Shown: one piece after another, positions 52,812 to 61,004 of the stretch | Numbering within the stretch: position 1 is the stretch's first letter | Layout of the letters: each line of letters starts with the position of its first letter | Assembly (NCBI RefSeq): GCF_005870025.1 | Contig: NZ_VATA01000001.1 | Span: forward strand, 292,170-356,169 | Direction: 5' to 3' | From: Poseidonocella sp. HB161398 | GTDB taxonomy: Bacteria > Pseudomonadota > Alphaproteobacteria > Rhodobacterales > Rhodobacteraceae | DNA length: 64,000 bases | The notes under the pieces: model-generated | Database searches by the model: none | What the model was told of the DNA's origin: nothing | What the model saw: the letters and a program-made list of their open reading frames with translations, nothing else | Translations under genes and position numbers: made by a program

Positions 52812-53917
52812 GCTACCTTGAGATCGCGTCGGTCAACAAGATCTACGGCGGCAAGGTCCATGCCGTGAAGGCGCTGGACCTCGCCATCGGCCAGGGCGAG
52901 ATCGTCGCGCTGCTGGGCTCCTCGGGCTGCGGCAAGACCTCGACGCTGCGGATGATCGCGGGCTTCGAGGAGGTCAGCTCGGGGCGCATCTCGCTGGGCG
53001 GGCAGGAGGTCCACCGCCTGCCGCCTGGCCGCCGCGGCGTCGCCATGGCCTTCGAGGGCTATTCGCTCTACCCACCGCTGACCCTGCGCGAGAACATCGC
53101 CTTCGCGCTGAAGGGCGAGAAGCTGGCGGCCTCCGAGGTCGCGGCGCGGGTGGAGGAGGTCGCGCATCTGGTCGAGATCACCGCCATCCTCGACCGCTAT
53201 CCCTCCTCGGTCTCGGGCGGCCAGCAGCAGCGCGCCTCGCTGGCCCGCGCGCTGATCCGCCGGGCGGCGCTGCACCTGCTCGACGAGCCGATGGGCCAGC
53301 TCGAGCCGCAGCTGCGCGCGCTCCTGCGCGGCCGGATCAAGCATTTCATCCGCGAGCGCGGGCTGACCGCCATCCTCGTCACCCATGACCAGACCGAGGC
53401 GAATGCGCTGGCCGACCGGATCGCGGTGATGGAGAATGGCGAGCTGCAGCAGTTCGACACGCCCGCCGCGCTGAAGGAGCGGCCCGCGAACCTCTTCACC
53501 GGCACCTTCATCGGCGAGCCGCCGATGAATGTCTTCGATGCCGAGCCGCAGGACAGCGGCGGGCGGCTGGCCTTCCGGCTGGGCGAGGGCGCGTCGCTCG
53601 ACTACGACGCCGGCGCCTTTCCCGGCGCGCTCCGCGAAAGGCTCGCGGCGGGGCGGGGGATCACGCTGGGCGTGCGGCCCCATGCGGTGCGCATCGCCGA
53701 GGGCGGGCTGACGGCGCAGGTCGCGGCGAACCAGTGGCTGGGCGACCAGACCCATATCTCGGCGGGCTTCGCCGGCGGCACCATCGTCTCGGTCCGCCAT
53801 GACCGCGCGGACCTGCGCCAGGGCGACCGCATCCCGATCGCCATCGCCCCGGCCGACCTGCACATCTTCGACCGCGCCACCGGCCGCGCGATCAGCCATG
53901 GCGGGCAGCTGGCATGA
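52808..53917 (+). CDS. ABC ATPase 2 of the polyol importer
   Basis: A 369-residue MalK-type ATPase. Walker A GSSGCGKT is at 37-44, signature VSGGQQQR at 135-142, Walker B LLDEPMGQLEP with catalytic Glu160, and the switch His193 in VTHDQTEA. These are all functional. The Q-loop, however, reads AFEGYSLYPP with Glu83 for Gln, an uncommon change in the residue that senses the gamma-phosphate and contacts the permease. The D-loop is GQLEP rather than SNLD. A TOBE-like C-terminal region follows. Start and stop overlap the neighbouring genes by ATGA. It complements the degenerate ATPase 1. Confidence 0.9.
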   Translation: MSYLEIASVNKIYGGKVHAVKALDLAIGQGEIVALLGSSGCGKTSTLRMIAGFEEVSSGRISLGGQEVHRLPPGRRGVAMAFEGYSLYPPLTLRENIAFALKGEKLAASEVAARVEEVAHLVEITAILDRYPSSVSGGQQQRASLARALIRRAALHLLDEPMGQLEPQLRALLRGRIKHFIRERGLTAILVTHDQTEANALADRIAVMENGELQQFDTPAALKERPANLFTGTFIGEPPMNVFDAEPQDSGGRLAFRLGEGASLDYDAGAFPGALRERLAAGRGITLGVRPHAVRIAEGGLTAQVAANQWLGDQTHISAGFAGGTIVSVRHDRADLRQGDRIPIAIAPADLHIFDRATGRAISHGGQLA

Positions 53918-55509
53918 GCGCGGACATCCTGATCGGCGTCGACGCGGGAACCTCGGTCATCAAGGCCGTGGCCTTCGGGCTCGACGGGCGCGAGCTGGCC
54001 GTCGCCAGCCGCCGCAACAGCTATGCCACGCTGCCCGATGGCGGGGTGGAGCAGGACATGCTGCGCACCTGGGAGGACACCGCCGCGGTGCTGCGCGAGG
54101 TCGCCGCCCAGGTCGGGCCCGACCGCGTGCTGGCGCTCGGCGTGACCGGGCAGGGCGACGGCACCTGGCTGGTCGATGCCGCCGGGCGGCCGGTGCATGA
54201 CGGCTGGCTCTGGCTCGACGCGCGGGCGGCGGCGGAGGCGCGCGACCTGGCGCAGCTGCCCGGGATCGGCGCGGTCTACCGCATCTGCGGCTCGGGCGTG
54301 AATGTCTGCCAGATGCGCACGCATCTGCTGTGGATGACGCGCCATGCGCCGCAGCTGCTGGAGCGCGCGGCGACGGCGCTGCACTGCAAGGACTGGCTCT
54401 ACTACCGGCTGACCGGCGTGCTCGCCACCGATCCGACCGAGGGCGTCTTCACCTTCGGCGACTACCGCAGCCGGGACTATTCCGAGGAGGTGATCGAGGC
54501 GCTGGGGCTGTCGCCGCTGCGCCGCCTGCTGCCGCCGATCCTCGACGGATCGAAGGAGGCCCATGCGCTCTCGCCCGCGGCGGCGGCGGCGACCGGGCTG
54601 CCCGCGGGGCTGCCGGTCTCGCTCGGCTATGTCGACATCATGACCTCGGCGATGGGCGCGGGGCTGCATGATGCCGCGGCGCGTCCGGGCTTCACCATCC
54701 TCGGCTCGACCGGCGTGCACATGCGCTTTGCCGCCGACCAGTCGGAGGTCGCGCTGAATGCCGACCGCACCGGCTACACGATGCCCTTCCCGGGCCCGGC
54801 CTATGCGCAGCTGCAGACCAACATGGCCGCGACGCTGAACATCGACTGGCTGCTCGGGCTCGGCTGCCAGATTCTCGCCGCGGAGGGCGTGGCGCGCAGC
54901 CCCGCCGACCTGCTGCGCAGCCTCGACGGCCATGTGATGGCGGCGCGGCCGGGGGCGGCGCTCTTCCATCCCTACATCTCCGCCGCGGGCGAGCGCGGCC
55001 CCTTCACCGAGCCCGCCGCGCGGGCCAGCTTCACTGGGCTCGACCAGTCCACCGGCTGGTTCGACCTGGTGCGCGCGGTCTATGACGGGCTCGCCCTGGC
55101 GGCGCGCGACTGCTACGCCGCGATGGGCCCGCTGCCCGGCGAGATCCGCCTGACCGGCGGGGCCGCGCGCTCGGGCGCGCTGCGGCTGATCCTCGCCTCG
55201 GCGCTGGAGCGGCCGGTGCGCACCGTCGCCCGGGCAGAGGCGGGCGCGGCCGGGGCGGTGATGATCGCGGGCATCGCCCAGGGGGTCTTCGCCGATGCCG
55301 GCGAGGCCAATGACCGCTGGGTGCGCCCGCTGCTCGAGCCCGCGACGGCGCCCGATGCCGGGCTGGCGCGGACCTATGACAAGCTCTTCGAGGGCTACCG
55401 CGAGACCCGCGCCGCCATGGCCCCCGCCTGGGAGCGGCAGGCGCAGATGCGCGCCGGCCTCGCCGCGGCCCCCCTTCCCGAAACCGTGCCGCAGGAGATC
55501 ATGGCATGA
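53914..55509 (+). CDS. FGGY-family polyol kinase, EryA-like
   Basis: A 531-residue carbohydrate kinase of the FGGY family. It opens with the phosphate-1 loop GVDAGTSVIKAVAF. GVTGQGDGTWLVDAAGRPVH, DGWLWLDARA and CKDWLYYRLTGVLATDPTEG follow, a pattern I associate with erythritol kinase EryA. The adenosine motif region is LTGGAARSGALRLILASALE. It would phosphorylate a sugar alcohol entering through the ABC system. It overlaps ATPase 2 (ATGA) and the next gene (ATGA). The substrate could be erythritol, another tetritol or a pentitol; motif reading cannot decide. Confidence 0.82.
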   Translation: MSADILIGVDAGTSVIKAVAFGLDGRELAVASRRNSYATLPDGGVEQDMLRTWEDTAAVLREVAAQVGPDRVLALGVTGQGDGTWLVDAAGRPVHDGWLWLDARAAAEARDLAQLPGIGAVYRICGSGVNVCQMRTHLLWMTRHAPQLLERAATALHCKDWLYYRLTGVLATDPTEGVFTFGDYRSRDYSEEVIEALGLSPLRRLLPPILDGSKEAHALSPAAAAATGLPAGLPVSLGYVDIMTSAMGAGLHDAAARPGFTILGSTGVHMRFAADQSEVALNADRTGYTMPFPGPAYAQLQTNMAATLNIDWLLGLGCQILAAEGVARSPADLLRSLDGHVMAARPGAALFHPYISAAGERGPFTEPAARASFTGLDQSTGWFDLVRAVYDGLALAARDCYAAMGPLPGEIRLTGGAARSGALRLILASALERPVRTVARAEAGAAGAVMIAGIAQGVFADAGEANDRWVRPLLEPATAPDAGLARTYDKLFEGYRETRAAMAPAWERQAQMRAGLAAAPLPETVPQEIMA

Positions 55510-56546
55510 CGACTGACGTGGCGATCATCGGCGACCGCTTCATGCTGCCCGAGATGTTCGAGGAAGCGCTGCAGGAGGCCTGCGGCGGCACCATCGCCTG
55601 CCGCCGCCTGCAGCAGCCCTGGCCCGACGCGCCGATGGAGCACGGCTATGCCAGCCCAGGCATGGACGGGCTGAAGGAGTACATGGGCAGCGCCGAGGAG
55701 GTGATCGGCCATGTCGGCGACGCGCCGGTGCTGGTGACGCATCTCGCGCCGCTCTCGCGGGGGATGTTCGAGGCGCTGCCCGCGCTGAAGCTGGTGGCGG
55801 TGTCGCGCGGCGGCCCGGTCAATATCGACATGCAGGCGGCGGCCGATCACGGGGTGACGGTGGTCAACACGCCGGGGCGCAACTCCTCGGCGGTGGCCGA
55901 GTTTGCCATCGGCGCGATCCTGGCGGAGACCCGCAACATCACCCGCGGCCATGACGCGCTGCGCCGGGGCGAGTACCGCGGCGATCTCTACCGCGCCGAC
56001 ATCACCGGCGACGAGCTGTCGGACATGACCGTCGGCGTGATCGGCTACGGCGCGATCGGGACGCGGGTGGTGCGGCTGCTGCGGGCCTTCGGCACCGAGG
56101 TGCTGGTCTCGGATCCCTACAAGCAGCTCGACCCGGCCGACATGGCCGACGGCGTGCGGATGGTGCCGCTGGAGACGCTGCTGGAACGCTCGGACGTGGT
56201 GACGCTGCATCCGCGGGTGACCGAGGAGACCCGGCACATGATGAACGAGCGGACGATCCGCGCGATGAAGCCCGGCGCGATCCTCGTCAACACCGCCCGC
56301 GGCCCGCTGATGGATTACGGCGCGCTGCATGACGCGCTGGCCGACGGGCACCTGCGCGGCGCGATGCTGGAGACCTTCGCGGTCGAGCCCGTGCCCCCCG
56401 ATCTGCCGCTTCTGCAGCTGCCCAATGTCACGCTGACCCCGCATATCGCCGGGGCATCGCTGAAGACCGTGCGCATCGCCGCTGCCGGCGCGGCAGAGGA
56501 AGTGCGCCGCTGGCTGGCGGGCGAACCGCCGCTCAACCCCTGCTGA
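55506..56546 (+). CDS. D-2-hydroxyacid dehydrogenase family protein
   Basis: A 346-residue NAD(P)-linked dehydrogenase of the PGDH/formate-glycerate group. The Rossmann motif GYGAIG is at 180-185. The catalytic triad is Arg265 (NTARGP), Glu294 (AVEP) and His313 (TPHIAGAS), with the usual spacings of 29 and about 19. The N-terminal catalytic lobe is longer than usual (YASPGMDGLKEYMGSAEEV). The start overlaps the kinase stop (ATGA). Within this operon it could oxidise or reduce a 2-hydroxy or 2-keto acid arising from the polyol, such as glycolate, glycerate or a tetronate; the true substrate is unknown. Confidence 0.85.
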   Translation: MTTDVAIIGDRFMLPEMFEEALQEACGGTIACRRLQQPWPDAPMEHGYASPGMDGLKEYMGSAEEVIGHVGDAPVLVTHLAPLSRGMFEALPALKLVAVSRGGPVNIDMQAAADHGVTVVNTPGRNSSAVAEFAIGAILAETRNITRGHDALRRGEYRGDLYRADITGDELSDMTVGVIGYGAIGTRVVRLLRAFGTEVLVSDPYKQLDPADMADGVRMVPLETLLERSDVVTLHPRVTEETRHMMNERTIRAMKPGAILVNTARGPLMDYGALHDALADGHLRGAMLETFAVEPVPPDLPLLQLPNVTLTPHIAGASLKTVRIAAAGAAEEVRRWLAGEPPLNPC

Positions 56547-56559
56547 CCGAGGAAGAGAG

Positions 56560-57243
56560 ATGAAGAAAGCCGAACTGGACCTGCGCAAGGCCATCATCGA
56601 AAACTGCCGCTTCATGAATGCCAGCGGCCTGAACCAGGGCACGTCGGGCAACATCTCGGCGCGCTTCGGCGACCGGATGCTGATCACCCCCTCGGCCACG
56701 CCCTATGCGGCGATGACGCCCGAGATGATCGCCTCGATGCCCTTCGACGGCGAATACGGTGCCTGGGAGGGGCCGCTGAAGCCCTCGACCGAATGGCGCT
56801 TCCATTTCGACATCCTCAGGGGGCGGCCCGATGCCGGTGCGGTGGTCCATGCCCATCCGACCTACTGCACGACCTTGGCGATCGCGCGCAAGCCGATCCC
56901 GGCGGTGCATTACATGATGGCGGCCTTCGGGGGCATGGAGGTCCGCTGCGCCCCCTATGCGACCTTCGGCACCGCCGAGCTGTCGGCGCATGCGCTCGAG
57001 GCGCTCGAGGGGCGGACCGCCTGCCTGCTGGCCAATCACGGCTCGATCGCGGTCGGCGCCACGCTGGAAAAGGCGATGTGGCTGGCGGTCGAGCTGGAGA
57101 CCATCGCGAAGCAGTACTACAACACCCTGCTGATCGGCGGGCCGGTGCTGCTGTCGGAGGAGGACATCGCGAAGACGACCGCCTCTTTCGGCTCCTACGG
57201 GGTGCAGGACGAGCACCGGCAGCTGATCGCGGAAGAGGCCTGA
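56560..57243 (+). CDS. Class II aldolase (FucA-like), first of two
   Basis: A 227-residue zinc-dependent aldolase of the fuculose/rhamnulose/ribulose-phosphate family. Expected zinc ligands and acid are present: HAH at 97-99 (VVHAHPTY) and His160 (LANHGS), with Glu78 in TEWRFHFD as catalytic acid. The N-terminal phosphate-binding segment is QGTSGNISAR. It should cleave a ketose 1-phosphate into dihydroxyacetone phosphate and an aldehyde, or act as an epimerase. It lies 13 bases after the dehydrogenase and 4 before the FAD enzyme. With an EryA-like kinase and an EryB-like dehydrogenase around it, a pentulose or tetrulose phosphate is the likely substrate (inference). Confidence 0.88.
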   Translation: MKKAELDLRKAIIENCRFMNASGLNQGTSGNISARFGDRMLITPSATPYAAMTPEMIASMPFDGEYGAWEGPLKPSTEWRFHFDILRGRPDAGAVVHAHPTYCTTLAIARKPIPAVHYMMAAFGGMEVRCAPYATFGTAELSAHALEALEGRTACLLANHGSIAVGATLEKAMWLAVELETIAKQYYNTLLIGGPVLLSEEDIAKTTASFGSYGVQDEHRQLIAEEA

Positions 57244-57247
57244 GACC

Positions 57248-58747
57248 ATGGACGCGCCCTACGATCTGGTCGTCATTGGCGGCGGCATCAACGGCGCCGG
57301 AACCGCACGCGATGCCGCCGGGCGCGGCCTCCGCGTGCTCCTGGCCGAGAAGGACGATCTCGGCCAGGGGACGTCCTCGCGCTCCGGCAAGTACATCCAT
57401 GGCGGGCTGCGCTATCTCGAATACTACGAGTTCCGCCTGGTCCGCGAGGCGCTGATCGAGCGCGAGGTGCTGCTCTCGGCGGCGCCGCACATGACCTGGC
57501 CGCTGCGGCTCTTCCTGGTGCATTCGCCCGCGCAGCGGCCGCGCTGGCTGATCCGGCTGGGGCTGTTCCTCTACGACCATCTCGGCGGCAGGAAGCGCAT
57601 CCCCGGCACCCGCGCGGCGCGGCTCGACCGCATCCCCGAGGGCGAGACGGTGCGCGAGGCCTTCCCGCATGCCTTCGCCTATTACGATGTCTGGGTCGAC
57701 GACGCGCGGCTGGTCGTGCTGAACGCCATCGACGCGGCGGCGCGCGGGGCCGAGATCGCCACCCGCACCGAGGCCGTCTCGGCGCGGCGCGAGGGCGGGC
57801 TATGGCATGTGGCCCTGCGCGGTCCCCAGGGCACGCGGGAGGTCCGGGCGCGCGCCCTCTTCAACGCCGCCGGCCCCTGGGTGGAGCAGGTGCTGGGCCG
57901 GGTCGAGGGCGTCTCCAGCGCGAAGCGCATCCGCCTGGTGAAGGGCTCGCACCTGATCCTGCCGCGCTGGTGGACGGGCGGGCACGGCTTCGTGCTGCAG
58001 GCGCCCGACCGGCGGCTGATCTTCGTGAACCCCTATTTCGACGACCTCGCGCTGGTGGGCACGACCGACATCCCCTATGACGACCGGCCCGAGGACGTGG
58101 AGATCGACGCGGCCGAGACCGACTACCTGCTCGGCATCCTCAACAGCCATTTCCGCATCGCGCTGACGCCGTCGGACGTGCTCTCGGCCTATTCCGGCGT
58201 GCGGCCGCTTTTCGACGACGACAGCGCCAAGGGCGCCTCGGCGGTGACGCGGGACTACACGTTCGAGCTCGATGGCGGGCCGGAGGCGCCGCCGCTGCTC
58301 TCGGCCTTCGGCGGCAAGCTGACCACCTACCGCAAGCTCTCGGAGGCGGCGCTGGAGAAGCTGCGCCCGGTCTTCCCCGCCATGACGGGCCCCTGGACGG
58401 AGACGGCGCCGCTGCCGGGCGGGGACCTGCCGGACGCGGATTTCGCCGCCTGGTTCGAGGGGTTCCGCGCCCGCCATGCCTGGCTGCCCGAGCCGCTCGC
58501 GCGGCACTATGCGCGCTGCTACGGGACGCGGGCCGAACAGATGCTGGACGGGGCCGGGGCCATGGCCGATCTCGGCCGCCATTTCGGCGGGCTCTTCTAC
58601 GCGCGCGAGGCAGAGTGGCTGCGGGCGACGGAATGGGCGGTGACCGCCGAGGACATGCTGGTCCGGCGCACCAAGCACTACCTGAGCATGACGGCGGCCG
58701 AGCAGGCCGCGGTGGGCGACTGGCTGATGGGGGACCGCGCGGCATGA
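57248..58747 (+). CDS. FAD-dependent polyol-phosphate dehydrogenase (GlpD/EryB family)
   Basis: A 499-residue flavoprotein. The FAD-binding GGGINGAG is at 11-18. SSRSGKYIHGGLRYLEYYEF is the family's substrate-loop block, with Lys where GlpD has Lys/Leu. Later blocks are FNAAGPWVEQVLG, KGSHLILPR and FVNPYFDDLALVGTTDIPY. The C-terminal helical domain has LYAREAEWLRATEWAVTAED and VRRTKHYL. Glycerol-3-phosphate dehydrogenase and erythritol-phosphate dehydrogenase EryB share this architecture. The presence of an EryA-like kinase rather than GlpK upstream favours a phosphorylated tetritol or pentitol. It would pass electrons to quinone at the inner membrane. The stop overlaps the next gene by ATGA. 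Confidence 0.88.
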   Translation: MDAPYDLVVIGGGINGAGTARDAAGRGLRVLLAEKDDLGQGTSSRSGKYIHGGLRYLEYYEFRLVREALIEREVLLSAAPHMTWPLRLFLVHSPAQRPRWLIRLGLFLYDHLGGRKRIPGTRAARLDRIPEGETVREAFPHAFAYYDVWVDDARLVVLNAIDAAARGAEIATRTEAVSARREGGLWHVALRGPQGTREVRARALFNAAGPWVEQVLGRVEGVSSAKRIRLVKGSHLILPRWWTGGHGFVLQAPDRRLIFVNPYFDDLALVGTTDIPYDDRPEDVEIDAAETDYLLGILNSHFRIALTPSDVLSAYSGVRPLFDDDSAKGASAVTRDYTFELDGGPEAPPLLSAFGGKLTTYRKLSEAALEKLRPVFPAMTGPWTETAPLPGGDLPDADFAAWFEGFRARHAWLPEPLARHYARCYGTRAEQMLDGAGAMADLGRHFGGLFYAREAEWLRATEWAVTAEDMLVRRTKHYLSMTAAEQAAVGDWLMGDRAA

Positions 58748-59748
58748 GCGATCTGAGGGACACCGCCGAATTCGCCGCGCTCGCGGCCTGCGCCGCACGG
58801 CTGGGCGCCGATCCGCTGCAGGTGCAGGGGCCGGGCGGGAACGTGTCGCTGAAGGCCGGCGGGACCATGCTGGTCAAGGCCTCGGGCACCTGGCTGGCCG
58901 ATGCGGCCACCGCCGATGTCTTCTCGCCGGTCGATGCCGCCGGGCTGAAGGCCGCGCTCCTGGCCGGCGATCCGTCAGCCGAGACGCCGCAGGCCTTCCA
59001 GCTGGGCGAGGGGCTGCGGCCCTCGATCGAGGCGAGCTTCCACGCCGCGCTCGACGCGCCGGTCGTGCTCCACACCCATTGCGTCGCCACCCTCGCGCGC
59101 TCCCTGCGGCCGGTCCCGGCGGCGGAGCTCGACGCGCTGCGGCTGGTGCATGTGCCCTATGTCAAGCCGGGGGCGGATCTGGCGCGGGCGGTGCTGGCGG
59201 CCTGGCAGCCCGGCGCGCGCGGCGCGGTCCTGGCCAATCACGGGATCATCGCCGCCGCAGAGACGGTGGCGGAGGCCGGGGCGGTGCTGGCGGAGGCGCG
59301 GCAGCGCTTCGATACCGGCCCCGCTCCGCAGGCCGCCGCCGCGCTAGATGCGCCGGGCTGGCGGGCCCTGCCTCCGGGCGCGACCAATGCGCTGGCATTC
59401 GATCCGGCGCGGCTGGCGATGGCGGCCGGGCTGGCGCTCTGCCCGGACCAGGTGATCTTCCTCGGCCCCGAGCCGCTTGTGGCTGACACGCTTCCCGCCG
59501 ATCCCGGCCCGGTTTCCGGCCTCGTGCTGGTGCCCGGGCGCGGGGCCGCGATGGCCGCCGACGCCTCCCCGGCGGCCATCGCCCTCGCGCAGTCGCTGGG
59601 CGAGATCGTCTTCCGCCTGCCCGCGGGAACGGAGCCCTCGCGACTGACTGGGGCGGAGTGCCGGGCGCTGCTCGGCTGGGATGCCGAGAAGTACCGCCAG
59701 GCGCTCGAGGCCGAACGCACCGCCCGGCAGATGGCGGCCGCCCCATGA
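58744..59748 (+). CDS. Class II aldolase domain protein, second of two
   Basis: A 334-residue protein, distinct from the 227-residue aldolase upstream. The first 200 residues are a class II aldolase/adducin domain (QGPGGNVSLKAGGTMLVKAS; HTH at 110-112; LANHGI with His166; catalytic Glu96 in SIEASFHAAL). The C-terminal 130 residues resemble the extension of the aldolase part of RhaD-type bifunctional proteins (LAMAAGLALCPDQVIFLGPE, then IFRLPAGTEPSRLTG). There is no short-chain dehydrogenase domain, so only the aldolase half is present. Both ends overlap neighbours by ATGA. It may act on the product of the second kinase. Confidence 0.82.
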   Translation: MSDLRDTAEFAALAACAARLGADPLQVQGPGGNVSLKAGGTMLVKASGTWLADAATADVFSPVDAAGLKAALLAGDPSAETPQAFQLGEGLRPSIEASFHAALDAPVVLHTHCVATLARSLRPVPAAELDALRLVHVPYVKPGADLARAVLAAWQPGARGAVLANHGIIAAAETVAEAGAVLAEARQRFDTGPAPQAAAALDAPGWRALPPGATNALAFDPARLAMAAGLALCPDQVIFLGPEPLVADTLPADPGPVSGLVLVPGRGAAMAADASPAAIALAQSLGEIVFRLPAGTEPSRLTGAECRALLGWDAEKYRQALEAERTARQMAAAP

Positions 59749-61004
59749 GCGCGCTGGCCCTCGGCATCGATATCGGCACCTCGGGCGTGCGCGCGGCGCT
59801 CCTGGCGCCCGGCGGCGCGGTGGCGGGCTTCGCCTCGGCGCGGATGCCGGGCGGGGACGAGGCGCTGCGCACGCCGGGCGTCTGGCGCGACACGCTCGCG
59901 GCGGCGCTGGCGCTGCTCTTCGCCGATCAGGATCCGGCCCGGGTGGGCGCGGTTGCGGTGGACGGGACCTCGGGCACGGTGCTGGCGCTCGATGCCCGCG
60001 ACCGGCCGGTCGGCACGGCGCTGATGTATCACGACGCGGTCGGGGACCCGGCCATCCCGGCCGCCATTGCCGCCGTCGCCCCGCGGGAAAGCGCCGCTCA
60101 TGGCGCCGCCTCGGCGCTGGCGCGGGCCATCGTCCTGCAGGACCGGCCCGGGGTCGCGCGGCTGCTGCACCAGGCCGACTGGATCGCCGGGCTGCTGGCC
60201 GATGCCCCGGTCGCCAGCGACGAGAGCAACGCGCTGAAGACCGGCTACGACCCCGTGCTGCGGCGCTGGCCGGACTGGCTGGCGCGCACCTCGCTGCGGC
60301 CTGGCCTCCTGCCCGAGGTCCGGCCGGTCGGCGCCGTCACCGGCCGCAGCTCGGGCGCTTTCGGCCTGCCGCGCGGGGTGCCGGTCGTCGCGGGGATGAC
60401 CGATGGCTGCGCGGCCTTCCTCGCGACCGGCGCGGACCGCCCCGGAGACGGCGTCACCAGCCTCGGCACCACGCTGACCGTGAAGCTCCTGTCGGACCGG
60501 CCGGTCTTCGCCCCCGAGCACGGTATCTACAGCCACCGGATCGGCGAGACTTGGCTGGCCGGCGGTGCCTCGAATACCGGGGGCGGGGTGCTTGCCGCGC
60601 ATTTCTCGCGCGCGGAGCTGGAGCGGCTGAGCGCGCAGATCGACCCGGCAAGTCCGAGTGGGCTCGACTACTATCCGCTGCCGCGGCCGGGCGAGCGCTT
60701 CCCCGTTTCCGACCCCGCCCTGCCGCCGCGGCTGGAGCCGCGCCCGGCGGCCGACGCGCTCTTCCTGCAGGGCATGCTCGAGGCCATGGCCCGGATCGAG
60801 GCCGAGGGCTATGCCCGTCTCGCGGCGCTCGGCGCGCCGCGGCTCGCGCGGCTCAGGACCGTGGGCGGCGGCGCGGGAAACCCGGTCTGGCGGGCGCTGC
60901 GCGAGGCGGCGCTCGGCGTCGCGGACGCACCGCCCCTGTCCGAGGATGCGGCGGTCGGCACCGCGCGGATCGCCCTTGCGGCCCTGCCGGCCGCGGTCCG
61001 ATGA
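59745..61004 (+). CDS. FGGY-family carbohydrate kinase, second of two
   Basis: A 419-residue kinase, shorter than the EryA-like one. It begins LALGIDIGTSGVRAAL (phosphate-1 loop). VAVDGTSGTVLALDARDRPV, MTDGCAAFLATGADRPGDG, VTSLGTTLTVKLLS and RTVGGGAGNPVWRALRE (adenosine region) follow. The size and the GTSGT motif fit the D-ribulose kinase-like branch of FGGY enzymes. It overlaps the aldolase before and the phosphatase after it by ATGA. It gives the operon a second phosphorylation activity, presumably on a ketose rather than a polyol, which is inferred. Confidence 0.85.
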   Translation: MSALALGIDIGTSGVRAALLAPGGAVAGFASARMPGGDEALRTPGVWRDTLAAALALLFADQDPARVGAVAVDGTSGTVLALDARDRPVGTALMYHDAVGDPAIPAAIAAVAPRESAAHGAASALARAIVLQDRPGVARLLHQADWIAGLLADAPVASDESNALKTGYDPVLRRWPDWLARTSLRPGLLPEVRPVGAVTGRSSGAFGLPRGVPVVAGMTDGCAAFLATGADRPGDGVTSLGTTLTVKLLSDRPVFAPEHGIYSHRIGETWLAGGASNTGGGVLAAHFSRAELERLSAQIDPASPSGLDYYPLPRPGERFPVSDPALPPRLEPRPAADALFLQGMLEAMARIEAEGYARLAALGAPRLARLRTVGGGAGNPVWRALREAALGVADAPPLSEDAAVGTARIALAALPAAVR

